Positions 10,421-20,639 of a DNA stretch of 64,000 bases are shown piece after piece. The notes beneath the pieces were generated by a model. That model ran no database searches, was not told where the DNA came from, and saw nothing but the letters and a program-made list of their open reading frames with translations. The position numbers and the translations under genes were made by a program. The stretch spans positions 186,001 through 250,000 of the forward strand of contig JALNQF010000003.1 of the NCBI GenBank assembly GCA_028456385.1. Direction: 5' to 3'. Numbering within the stretch: the first letter of the stretch is position 1; every line of letters starts with the position of its first letter. The DNA comes from Ophiosphaerella korrae (Eukaryota > Ascomycota > Dothideomycetes > Pleosporales > Phaeosphaeriaceae).

Positions 10421-11594
10421 ATGACGACGGTATGTATTCTTACAGGCGCAATCAAATATTTTGGCAAACTGCAGCTAATATAAACTGCAGAACTATACCT
10501 CTATAGCTGCGGCGTCATCCTGGCAGAACGCCTCGCTTCCCGTGCCGCAAATCAATCCCACAGAACGCATGCGCTTCTTCTTCACCATACAATCCTACAA
10601 AATTACCTTTTCAGAATGGATCTGGCTCCTCACCCTTGCCCTCGCTCCGCTCCTTGCACACATGTTCGTTGGCGGCCCTGCGATCGTCCCACTCGATCTA
10701 AAACAGCCAAGCTGGCTAGACACTTCCTGCCTGTATAACCCCACAACCATCGTATGCCGATACTTCGCCATCGCCGTGCGCAGAGCTACCACGCCCAATT
10801 GGACGCCATATGACGCCGCCGCCGCAAACAGCGCTTTTTGGACCGGCGACACGTGGGCGGGCTCGCGAGAGGTGGCCGACAATGCGCGACCGTGCTGCAT
10901 CCACGTTCCAAAGCGTGGCCACATCGCCCTTGTATCCAAATCTGCTGCGCAAACCGCCATCGTCGTATTGCAGGGCGCGCAAACCCTGACCGATTTCGCA
11001 CAAGGCTTCCAAGCAGGCGAAGCAGGCGAGGAGCTTGCCGTCCCCACCATTTTCGCCTTCATCACGTTAATCGGCTTGTATCGTCTTACAGTTGCGCCGT
11101 GGCTGATAGACGATTTCCAATTCGTGCAGTGTGAGCCCGATTGCCTAGTCACCAAGTCGGAGGATGTGATCAAGCTACCTGCGGCTCCAGTACCCATGTA
11201 TGCCCTGCGCCTCTGGACTATTCGGACTTTGTTCCTCGCTCCTCTGCTCACTCAACTTATTCTCACGATACTCACGCTCATACCTTTGCCGGGGAAGGGC
11301 CTCATCTACACCGCGACGTGCACCGCGCTTACTGTCTTCAGCATCTACATTCTTGCCGTGACATTCGGCACCTTACTCTGGCAGGTTTTTAAACAACAAG
11401 ATGGTCAGATTGTGCTGCCGGCTGTGAACCAAGTGTGGTATAAGGTGTATAGTTTATCGGTGTTTGTGGGGTTAGCGGCTTTGTTGGTTATCGCGGGGTT
11501 GGAGACGAGGAGGACGCCATGTGGGGTGTATACTACGTTTCCGCAGGGCTTGGGTGTGGATGGACTGATTTGCGAGAGGGTGAGTTATATGTGA
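10421..11594 (+). CDS. Multi-pass membrane protein, function unknown
   Basis: Two exons, 10421-10429 and 10491-11594, give 370 aa. The first exon encodes only Met-Thr-Thr. The 61-nt intron has GTATGT..GCAG ends and a GCTAAT branch-like motif. At least five hydrophobic segments are visible: WIWLLTLALAPLLAHM near residue 45, the stretch around FAFITLIGLYRLTVAPWLI, then RTLFLAPLLTQLILTILTL, ATCTALTVFSIYILAVTFG and YSLSVFVGLAALLVI. A cytosolic or lumenal loop with two Cys lies between the first two. Hypothetical fungal proteins of this kind are common, and I do not recognise a transporter or enzyme family. The tiny first exon means simple ORF calling would place the start wrongly downstream. Confidence 0.75.
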
Positions 11595-12088
11595 GGGCGG
11601 GTGAGGAAATGGGCATTGGTGTTTTCTTCGCTTCTCACGATCAACAGTGCTGATGTTGGAAGGGGTGGTCAAAAATTTGGTTTATAGAGTTTTACGGTTG
11701 CGATAACTAGCGCGGCGGCCAATCCCGCACTCTATAGTTAACTACTTGGCATTGTTGCCTGGCACGACACGCATCTACGCCCAACGCAGCTTCAATCTCT
11801 ACCCTTTTGGGAGATACATGGAAGCGCATCAATGTAGATAAGCCTTTCGGATATCAGGTTTCTTTCAGCTCAGGCAACAAGGCTTACAGCTGCCTACTCC
11901 AGGATACGAGCTTGGCATATTCACCACAGCCCACAGCCTTGTGGCGCAGCACTCACATTGAAGTCGGCTGTATTCATAAGTCAAAGCCCTGGTTTGCGTC
12001 TCATTGCTCTGATCGAGAAATTTCAATCATCTACAAATCTACACGCTTCTCGTTGGGCGTGACCGAACCTAAACACCACACCGACAAC
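11595..12088. other. Intergenic or 5' leader region
   Basis: The frame of the next gene stays open back to 11807, but the conserved-looking protein starts at 12089, so this is most likely promoter and leader. No other feature is seen. Confidence 0.45.
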
Positions 12089-13300
12089 ATGGCATCAGAC
12101 GACGAGGTTGAATTTGTCCGCGAAACGTACAAGGGAAAAGAGCTAGTTGTGGTCAACGAAGAGAAGAACTCCACATCAGGTGAAGCACCATATGTTCACC
12201 AAGGACAGTTTAGATTCATGGACCTTCCAGCCGAATTGCGAGTTCGTGTCTATCAATACCTGCTGCCGTCTAATGTGGTCATATCACATGCGCCATGCTC
12301 TTCGCAAGGTGGACAGGGGTGGCGCTTTTTTTTAACAGCAAAAAGTGGAAAAGAAGTGGTGTTCGCAATGGGAAAAAGACCTAAAGCCTACTGGCGCAGA
12401 GAGAAACGTCCGGGTCGTGGCTGGAACCCGATTTGGGATGCTAGAATCCAAACCCAAATGTTCCTAATCAACAAGGAAGTATCTAACGAAGCCCGAGGTC
12501 AGCCCATTATTCCTCTTCCAACCAGTATTTCAACACTAAATCCCACAGCTGTCTTATACGGATCCAACACCTATGTCTTCACCGTCGACGCCCAAAGCCA
12601 CGGCAGCACATCCCTCCGCTCGCCCCTCATATTTGGACCTCTAGGCACAGAAACAGGACTCCCCTTACTCCGAAATCTCCGCAGCATCCGTATCAACCTC
12701 AAGCTCGACTCCCTCAGCCATTGGGCCGCCACCCGCCAACGCTCGCGCCTAGAATACTTCGTTGACATCCTCAAAGAACACCTCGACGACGCCGCCAAAA
12801 AGTCCCTCCTCCACGAACTCCACGTATCCATGTACATCTCCCTCGAGCACCCCTCCCCCGCAATCTCTGCCCCCCCGCCCGTTTGGCACGGCTTCTACCC
12901 ACCTCCCCCCGGCTTCTACCCCATCCCAATTGCCCACGCTCCCTCCGTTATCCGCACCGCTCCCGTTCCCCCCGCAAACACCCACAAGTACATGTTCAGC
13001 CTCGAGAGCCTGACCGCGCTTCACGCCATCAAAACAGTCACCATCGAGGGCGTCCCAGACTGGTTCGCGCAGTGTCTGCAGCTGTGCATCCAGGGACAGG
13101 GCGGCGCCGTGCGCGCCTCCGAGTGGCCGCTTGTCCAGGTTACGCGCTCGCGGTACTCGCGCACTGTGCTTAAGGTGCGCAAACGCGTGTGGGTGTCGTC
13201 CAAGAAGTGGTATAACCCGGCGCTCGATTGGGTCGAGTTTGCGGCGCGGAATGGCGTTGAGGTCCCGGCTGATGTGCATGAGTACTGGGCGGTGAGATGA
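12089..13300 (+). CDS. 2EXR/F-box-like domain protein
   Basis: This protein is 403 aa if started at MASDDEVEFVRETYKGKE. The frame is open for 94 more codons upstream, but that part has no domain character. Residues about 45-65 read FRFMDLPAELRVRVYQYLL, the signature of the fungal F-box-like / 2EXR group: a helix with LPxELRxxIYxxLL. The middle part includes VLYGSNTYVFTVDAQ and the positive strand-like LRNLRSIRINLKLDS typical of these proteins. A Pro/Tyr-rich insertion (PPPVWHGFYPPPPGF) follows. Members are widespread in Pezizomycotina, usually as large unassigned families. A substrate-adaptor role is only an inference. Confidence 0.75.
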   Translation: MASDDEVEFVRETYKGKELVVVNEEKNSTSGEAPYVHQGQFRFMDLPAELRVRVYQYLLPSNVVISHAPCSSQGGQGWRFFLTAKSGKEVVFAMGKRPKAYWRREKRPGRGWNPIWDARIQTQMFLINKEVSNEARGQPIIPLPTSISTLNPTAVLYGSNTYVFTVDAQSHGSTSLRSPLIFGPLGTETGLPLLRNLRSIRINLKLDSLSHWAATRQRSRLEYFVDILKEHLDDAAKKSLLHELHVSMYISLEHPSPAISAPPPVWHGFYPPPPGFYPIPIAHAPSVIRTAPVPPANTHKYMFSLESLTALHAIKTVTIEGVPDWFAQCLQLCIQGQGGAVRASEWPLVQVTRSRYSRTVLKVRKRVWVSSKKWYNPALDWVEFAARNGVEVPADVHEYWAVR

Positions 13301-13435
13301 GTGGTGGGCGTGGTTGGGGCTGGATTTTGTGGATGGGCGCGGATGGATGGATGGTCTTGATTGTCGGAGTTCCTCGATGCCTGTGAAGCTAGTCGAATAA
13401 GGTGCAGAAAACCGATTCACTGGCTAGTTATGCTT

Positions 13436-13789
13436 TCAAACCGCATCCCTGCGGTACAACGATTTGGATTTAGGCATTGATATTCGCTTTCGTACTGCTG
13501 CCGATGTAGTTACTGCTATTAGATCCTTTCGCCAATCTTCACCTTTTGCTTTCCATGCAGCTGACGTTGTAGTGTAGAAGAGTATATCAGGGATGACTAG
13601 CGCCAAGTACAGGTCTATGCCTAACCAAACAAATTCGCCCATGAGCTTGATAGCCTCTTCATCATGACCTTATCCTTTCCCATGTAAAAGCGAGGTTCGC
13701 CATACTGCTCAGCATGTCTGGATGGTTGAACCCCGAGTTTGCCCTTACGAATCCCCGTCACCAGCATATATAGCTCCTTCTGCGTTCGG
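13436..13789 (-). pseudogene. Decayed C-terminal TPR tail of the NOD-like receptor
   Basis: Immediately after the stop of the receptor frame, reading frames on the same strand keep giving TPR-like text but need several frame changes. One frame reads HPDMLSSMANLAFTWE, the equivalent of HPDTLNSMANLASIYL in the intact repeats. Another then reads EEAIKLMGEFVWLG, the usual end of fungal Kinesin-light-chain-type TPR receptors. A last stretch reads ILFYTTTSAAWKAKGEDW, resembling the normal terminal LSSSAALAAW. The tail has therefore accumulated at least one stop (TAG at 13790-13792) and two or more indels. Confidence 0.7.
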
Positions 13790-16700
13790 CTACCGGCCTT
13801 GATTCAAATATATCGATGCGAGGTCCGCCATGTTCCTCAGCGTGACTAGGTGCTCCTCGCCAAGTGTCCTCTTTCTAATGTCTACTACTCGCACCTCTAG
13901 CTCCTCTGCCTCTTTCAACTGGCCTTGATGTAGATATATCGATGCGAGGTTCGCCATGCTGTTCAGCGTATCCTGGTGCTCCTCGCCAAGTGTCCTCTTT
14001 CTAATGTCTACTACTCGCACCTCCAGCTCCTCTGCCTCTTCCCACTTGCCTTGATGTAGATATATTGACGCGAGGTTCACCATGCTGTTCAGCGTATCCT
14101 GGTGCTCCTCACCAAGTGTCCTCTTTCTAATATCTGCCACTCGCATCTCCAGCTCCTCTGCCTCTTTCCACTGGCCTTGATGTATATATGTCGACGCTAG
14201 ATTAGCCATGCTCCTCAGCGTGTCTGGATGCTCCTCCCCAAGCACCTTCTTTCTTCTCTGAACTACCTCCACGAACGTTACTTCAGCCTCGCTATATCGG
14301 CCATTGCTCCAGAGGCTCCTCGCATACTTCCACGCAAGGTCCAGTCTTCGGCTATTGTCTTGTTCAACGATACCTTGTCGTAAAGCATATGCTATATGCG
14401 GTAGAAATATTGACCTTCGAATCCAGTTCTGGTGTTCCTCTTGTGGAAACAAATCATCCAGTCGCTCAATCGCTGCTTGGCTCCAGTGCAAAAGTGTGCC
14501 TTGTTTCTGCAGCCAATTCCGGGTCGCCAAATGCACTAGTTGGTGCTGATCGAACAAGATTCCCTCCGCTTGTTGGTGGATTAGTGAGTAGGCCACAAGG
14601 GTTGCGATTGCCTCTGTCTCCTCTGCACGTGATGAGCCGATTAGAAGTAGTAATTGAGGAATATTCTTCCAGTCTATGCATGCCAGGAAAAATAGAATAT
14701 CTGCTGCTAGCGGATTGCGGCGCCGGATCTGCTCAAGCGATATCAACGACGTGATTATTGGAATTTTGATAATGTGATTTCTCCTGCTCTCTCCGGGTTC
14801 CTCGCTTAGAATATTGATAACCTCTTCATCTACCCTTGCAAGTAATGACAGATAGTCTGCAAGCGTTATCTCGTTCTCGGTAATATATGCTGCTGCCTGG
14901 ATAATGGCAAGAGGGAAATAAGAGAGCTGCGAAAGCAGAGAACTTATGTCTTGACGATCATTGCTGACGTTTGGATTGACTAGGCACTTTTCCAACAGCT
15001 TGGCAGCTTCCACCTCTTCCATTGCTAGAACTTCAATGACATTCTGTTGTGCGAGCTTGACTGCAATCGATCTATGGCGCGTCGTGAATAGAAGTGTGCC
15101 TTGCTTACTATTCGGAAGGTATTCGATTAAACGCCGCGAGTCTTGATCACATGGTGGTCCGGATCCGGGCTCAGCGATCCACATGTCGATGTCATCCGCG
15201 CTGTCGAACACTAGCACCCATCGACCTGTGCTATCCTTGCTCAAAAACTCTTGCACCATTCTCTTCACATCCGCCTTGCCGTCTTCCCAGTTAGGTAGAT
15301 CAAGTTTCCGTGCAATTTCAAGGTATACCTGATGAAGGGCTTCCAAGCTGGTGGCTGGTATCCAGATGATAGAGCAGTCCGGGTGCCTCTCTTTTGTTCG
15401 GAAAAGTTGCTCAAGCACAAGTTGTGTCTTTCCCACACCGCCCAGTCCCAAAACAGCTACATTCGTGGCAGGGTCTTTGATGGAGAGCCTTTGTTCCAGT
15501 TGAGCAAGCCCAGGCTCGCGGCCTGTGAAGCGCGGGTTCCTGCTGAATGGCACGATCCAGAACGAGCGATGTGCTGCTGGGACTGGCTGCTGTCGGATGG
15601 TGTGTGTGGTATGTCCCTACTAAGGTCAGCAAGGAACAGGGTAGCAGGACATGGTTATGCTTACATCCAAATGAGCGGCGAAGGGTGTTTCAGGCTTGTC
15701 TATAAATACGACCCGAATTAGTATATTTCTGCTGAAAAATTGTTCAAGGTACGTACTTTGCTTAAGCCCTATGCTTTGAATGCAGTCCCTTACCTGTAAT
15801 TTCTGTGCTGTATTCGTGAGGTAATCCTGCGTCGCCGCTTCTATCGCTTCTTTCTTTATATACTCCTCATACCGAAGTCCTTCTAGCCCTTGCTCAACAT
15901 TAAACCGGAAATACCTCTTTTCGTCAAGCTGCCCTGCCCACTTTGCTATGAATTTCCTCTCCGTGTTCTCATTCCCCGTTATAATCTTCGCTACCCTTAC
16001 TCTAAGGGGCTGGATTGTATCATATTGAAACAGCTCGCTACCTATATTTCCAGACCCAATAGAGATGAAACACTTAACTAGCGGCTGTAGGTCTCCCGTC
16101 TCTGAGCACCAAATATTAGATGCCTCACTCTCTACCTCGTTCACCGGATTGATTGCGCGAAGTCCTTCATTGCTAAATAAGTACTCTCCAATGCTAAAAG
16201 GGTCAGAGAAAATCGCCGATGCGGACGTTGCGAGAACAGCTTGGCATATTGTGGGGCGGATATTTGGCCCGTGGAGGGCACTATAGCTTCGGAGGAGGAT
16301 AACGTTATCCGTGTAGTGGTCGGTCGCACAAACGAAGCTAGCCATTTTAGATTAAATCGTTTAGGCTACTGAAGTACCTACGTTCTGCATCCACGTTCTG
16401 TGCCGTCGTTGAAGAGGTTGTCCTCAGCCACGCCGCTTTGCTGGACTACCTTTGAGACTGCAGCCTTTAGTTTCGCCGAGTCAAATCGCAAGCTGATGCT
16501 GCTCTGGAAGTTGACAGGAGGCAAGTTGATTCTCTCTTTTTCCGAAATCATTTCAGCAATATCGTTGCATGCTGTGATGCACTCATCGACGTCCATCTCG
16601 AGCCGGCCAAGCATGATGGCGACAATGCTGACTTAAATTCAACATGCTGAATCATAAATACAAGGTCTACTCACCCGCCAGTGCCCATGCCTCCGATGAG

Positions 16701-19700
16701 ATCGAAAACTTCGCAAGGCTTCACCGGAGAGAGTTTGCTTTCCGCCCGAGCGTGGTTCAGTTGGTCCATGATGCCTCTTAGAATGAAGAGCGTCGAGAGG
16801 CCTCGCGCGCCGCCGCCATCGAGGGACAGGAGACACAAGCCGGTATTGTGGATTGAATCTGGCTCGCTGCCATGTTTGGATGCTGTCGGTTGATTCGTGG
16901 TTTGAAGTGAGTCGAGGAAATCACCGATTGTGTCGGCGTATGCGGTTGTCTCTGCTTCGACTCGGAGCGACTCAGATTCCAGATGACTACGACTTACAGA
17001 ATAAATTTGATCCCGAAGAACAGTGTAGGATTCAGTAATATCGCCCAGTAAGATATTCCAACCCCCTTCGGGAGACCATTCCAGTTGGACAACGGATTGA
17101 CTTTGATAGAATTGCAAGACGTGCCTGGTGATGAATTCAAGTATTTTTTGATACTTCTCCGTAAGCACGCTCTGGATTTGTGCATACTTCAGGACGTCTG
17201 TGGCTTGGGCAGTTTTGCTGTCAGGCTGTTGACATTGGCTCTCCAGCGCGGCGTATCTTTCGCAATACGAGATGACCAATCTAAGCTCGGCTTTCTTCAT
17301 TTTATCCACAGGACTGTTTTCCAACTCAATCAAAAATATCGGAAAAATAGTGCAGACGCCAACCCAAATCAGTGCGCTCTGAGGGTACTTCTGGTTGACT
17401 TCGGTCACGATGTTCTTCCACTTTTGCAGAATTTCCGATGTATTCCGATTCGAAATGTTAACAGTGATATCAATATCAGCAATATGGTATTTCCATTGAC
17501 CTTGATCCATGCGCTCTACTTCTAGATTGTTCGCGATTAGTGCTTGTAGTAGTTTCCGGCGTTGCAGCAGTGTCGTGTTCTCGTCAATCTTGCCATAACC
17601 AAGTCTCTTGAGCTCTTTGGAGAGCAAATCATCGCAACTTTCGACAAGATCCCGGTCTTTCATCCTAAGATTGTGGTGCGCTCGGTCCCAAAGAGAGTAA
17701 GACCCCATTTCTTGCAGGAGAGGATCCGTGTCTGGTTCCGGCAAGTCTTGAATCTGCCGCATGCCCTTCCATCCGTCTGCATCCGGGATTGAACTATACA
17801 CCGAAACGTCTGGGGTATTTAGTTCGCCGGCAGATACCCTCAAATCTTCATCCGTCGGGAGGTGGTCTGCGGCACTCTCTTCGAGTGCATGTGGATCAGG
17901 TTCTGGGCCTTCACTCTGCGACCCGAGGGTAATCAAGGGAAGATCTTCGTCCCAATTTCCTCCGCCATGGGGGTTGCCAGGAGATGACATGGAACTGTCC
18001 GCTTCATTAGATTTTCCGTCACCATCTTCGTCGGACCGCAAACCAAGTACGGAGCATAGTCGCAATGACACAACCATCAAATACTGGAGATGCGCGGAGA
18101 TGTGCTGTTCCAGTGTTGAGATATGAACTTTACTGATTGCTGACCCTGGCTCATCCGTCTTATCTCCTGTGGCGACGAAACCTTTTTCAAACACCTCAAC
18201 TTTAAAGCAGCATAACGGGCAGGTGTCTTGCTGACCATCATGCTTGGATAATGGAGGTCGCTGCAGCCCTGCCGGGTCAGTTTGCGAAGAAGCACGACGC
18301 CCGTGGTGAAGCAAGTAGTGATGCTCAAGATCATTTGTAGTAGAGAACTTGTTGAGAGCGTGGATGATATTACCACTGAACTCTTCTTTGTGGTGAGGAT
18401 GATCGCATTCCCACATCTGATGCTGATGGATCGTCCGAGGCCAGGTGGCCGAGTGAACAGACTCCATATGTTTGTGCCATTCACCTCTTGATTCAAAGCT
18501 GGGCCTAGAAGCCTCGCAAAGTTCTGAGAGGCAACAGAATGGTTTGAGATCCTTTCTATAATGAAGTCTAAAAAAACAATCTCGGCGTTAGTAGATAATC
18601 ATTTACAAATGGATAGCAGGAAGTAAAGTACGCACCTTCCACGGTCTGACCATCGACCTGGCTTAGCCAGATCTGACAGGAGAACTCCTCGCTGGCACCA
18701 CTCGCAGCCTGTTTTTGTCTCACCGGCCTCGAAAACGGGTGTAGGGGGTTCGTGCAAGATTTCATCAGCCTTGAAAAAGGACACTGCCTGAGACGCTGGG
18801 TGTTGAGACATTGGCTGCTTCAATCCGAGATTTTCATACAGCAATGAACGATCTAGTGTCGGCAATTGAAGTTGATGAGCAGGCGATTTTCGCGAAAGGG
18901 TGAATTCCATGATATTGGGACCTTTTGGCTCTGATTGCGGTGTAGTAGCTTTCGAATGGGTCTTCTCTTCGCGTCTGAAAGTTTCAAGGCTGCTTTTCAT
19001 TTCACTGACTTGGTCTGCTGGTCGAGGTAGCTTGCCCGCTTTCCCGTATTTGTGTCTTTGGAATTCGAGTTTGGCGTATCTGTCCGTCATTGTATTACAC
19101 AAGTGACTTCGTAGACTTTCTGAAGCATTGGGATAAAGGCTCTGAAGGGCTGAACGGGCGGCTTGTTCAAACTCGCTCAAGTACCTCTCCTCTGCCGCAT
19201 ATCTTCTTGCGCGGGTTGTTGCTACAGATCTTGAGGATTGCCTGATTGCAATTGCAAGCCGGTTCATTCTGCTGATGGCCTCTTCAATGCCTGCAAACAT
19301 GGGCACTAGCTCAACAGGAGTTTCATCAGCATTCACAGTAGCTTTTGGCTCCGGGGTACAAGTACTGTCACTGGAGTCATTGACAGATGTATCGCTTGTT
19401 TTCTCACTCTTCTGTAAGTTTTTCAACGCTGGAGTCTGTTAGCTCATTGTACAAAGTCCCATGGTCTTGAAGCTTCAATTCCAGGACATACCGAGGAAAG
19501 CATTTCTCCTGAGAATGTCTAACAGACGCATAATCATATCTTGCACCGCAGGAACACCTTCTAGCCTGTCGTCTAAACACGGACTTTTTGACTCAAAAAT
19601 GCAAAGATATGCTGCCCAAGAACTGAAATGATGACAAAAGTCCTCCATGGGCGATGAGACTGAAGCAAGAGAAAGCTTTTTACCCCTTTCAAGACACGCT

Positions 19701-19834
19701 TGCAAGAACTTCTCGCAGTCTCGAGATAGAAGGCGGATCGGGCCTGGTACTCTGCATTTCTGGTGGAGAGCATCATCATCCTCGTCATCCACTTTCGTCG
19801 ACGGGCGGCCGACTGGAGGTGATGGTGGGTCCAT
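13790..19834 (-). CDS. NOD-like receptor: Zn-finger-like N-terminus, patatin-like (dyad lost), NB-ARC, TPR
   Basis: Six exons join in phase: 19834-19492, 19428-18636, 18567-16675, 16627-16382, 16337-15665 and 15616-13790, giving about 1924 aa. An optional phase-neutral intron at 15700-15756 would remove 19 residues. The N-terminal part carries a Cys/His-rich region (DLKPFCCLSELCE, then WHKHMESVH and CPLC) common in such fungal proteins. A patatin-like domain follows from about residue 955: DGGGARGLSTLFIL is kept, but the nucleophile motif reads GMGTG (Gly1007 in place of Ser) and the DGG/DGA motif reads NEG (Asn1148 in place of Asp). NB-ARC follows: VPFSRNPRFTGRE, P-loop GLGGVGKTQ (Lys about 1379), WVLVFDSADD and FTTRHRS. 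It ends in four TPR units of 42 residues. The family mediates heterokaryon incompatibility and innate sensing. The C-terminus is truncated. Confidence 0.88.
13793..14290 (-). repeat. Near-identical 126-bp TPR-coding tandem repeats
   Basis: Four units of 42 codons (the last one 40) lie at about 14290-14165, 14164-14039, 14038-13913 and 13912-13793. Each encodes EAEELEvRVvDIRKRTLG, then EEHxdTLnSMaNLASIYL. The DNA is very similar between units, which points to recent duplication or gene conversion, as seen in fungal receptors under diversifying selection. Confidence 0.85.
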
Positions 19835-20639
19835 ATCGGCAACGAAATATTTGCGCTGAAGCAATCCTCCCTTAGAAGATGTTGACCTTTGGTGGCAGCC
19901 TCGGAGTTGCTGCTAGATTATTAGTGTCAACGACCCGACCCAGCCCTCTCACGCATCTCTCATTTTGGTGTGAAGACGGCTGAAAGCCACTAAGGAATCG
20001 AGCACCAATCAGACTGCTCTAGCCATATTACCTGCATGTGGTCTAAACCGAAATAACTAACGCCATGGTTGTGGACAGACTTCTTACTTCAGCTGAAGCT
20101 GAAGCTGAAGCTAGCCTTGGCTCCTAGCCCCTCCAAGAATCCTCACTTCGAAGCTCTCCGACTGTCACAAAGTTCCAAGCAACGATCCAGGCGCCGCATT
20201 CGAATCAGCGACGAACTACTCAATTCTCCTCTTCCTCTTTTGGGTCCTTCGCTTTACTCGGCTGGACTAGTATTAATTGCACGAAGCGCACATGGGAACC
20301 GCTTAAGACACAAACTTGAATACCAGCCACTAGAAGCCTAGGAAGACAACTGGCCTAACCTTATATACGCGAATGCGGTCGCCTTCTTTGACTCGAGCCT
20401 ACAAGACACCCTTAGGAATACTAATTTGGATAATATTGTCGATAGCGGGTTGGCTTAAGCCCGACTCAAGGCACTGTACACAGTGTTGGATAGGTTAGTT
20501 AATACTAAGCAGGCGGATATTATAGCATCACAAGTCCAAAAGCTAGATAAGAGTCGGCGCGTATATAAAAACTTGCATGCGCTATCAAGTTCTAGCAATT
20601 CCTTCATCCTTTCATCGCATAAGGCAGTATCAGCTCTTA
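19835..20639. promoter_or_regulatory. Divergent region between NLR and subtilisin genes
   Basis: About 800 bp separate the starts of the receptor (minus) and the protease (plus). The left part must hold both promoters or a shared one. A short GCTGAA tandem repeat lies at 20090-20113. The right part (20287-20590) is a degenerate duplicate of the protease's own 5' coding sequence, listed separately. Confidence 0.5.
20287..20590 (+). pseudogene. Degenerate tandem duplicate of the protease 5' exon
   Basis: About 300 bp here match 20703-21009, inside the first exon of the protease gene. Both encode RLRHKLEYQPLEA, then the aspartate-rich stretch and QADIIASQVQKLD. The upstream copy has lost about 18 bp in the middle and carries mainly C-to-T and G-to-A changes, including CAG to TAG and CAA to TAA in CpA context. 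This is the pattern of RIP or of plain decay. The copies are in direct orientation, about 415 bp apart. Confidence 0.85.

Noticed and set aside
10595..11251. 218-codon antisense frame over the membrane-protein gene
   Set aside because: It is a shadow of the plus-strand gene, whose hydrophobic segments and splice signals are coherent.
12749..13420. 223-codon antisense frame over the 2EXR-like gene
   Set aside because: It mirrors the Pro-rich coding part of the plus-strand gene, with no motif of its own.
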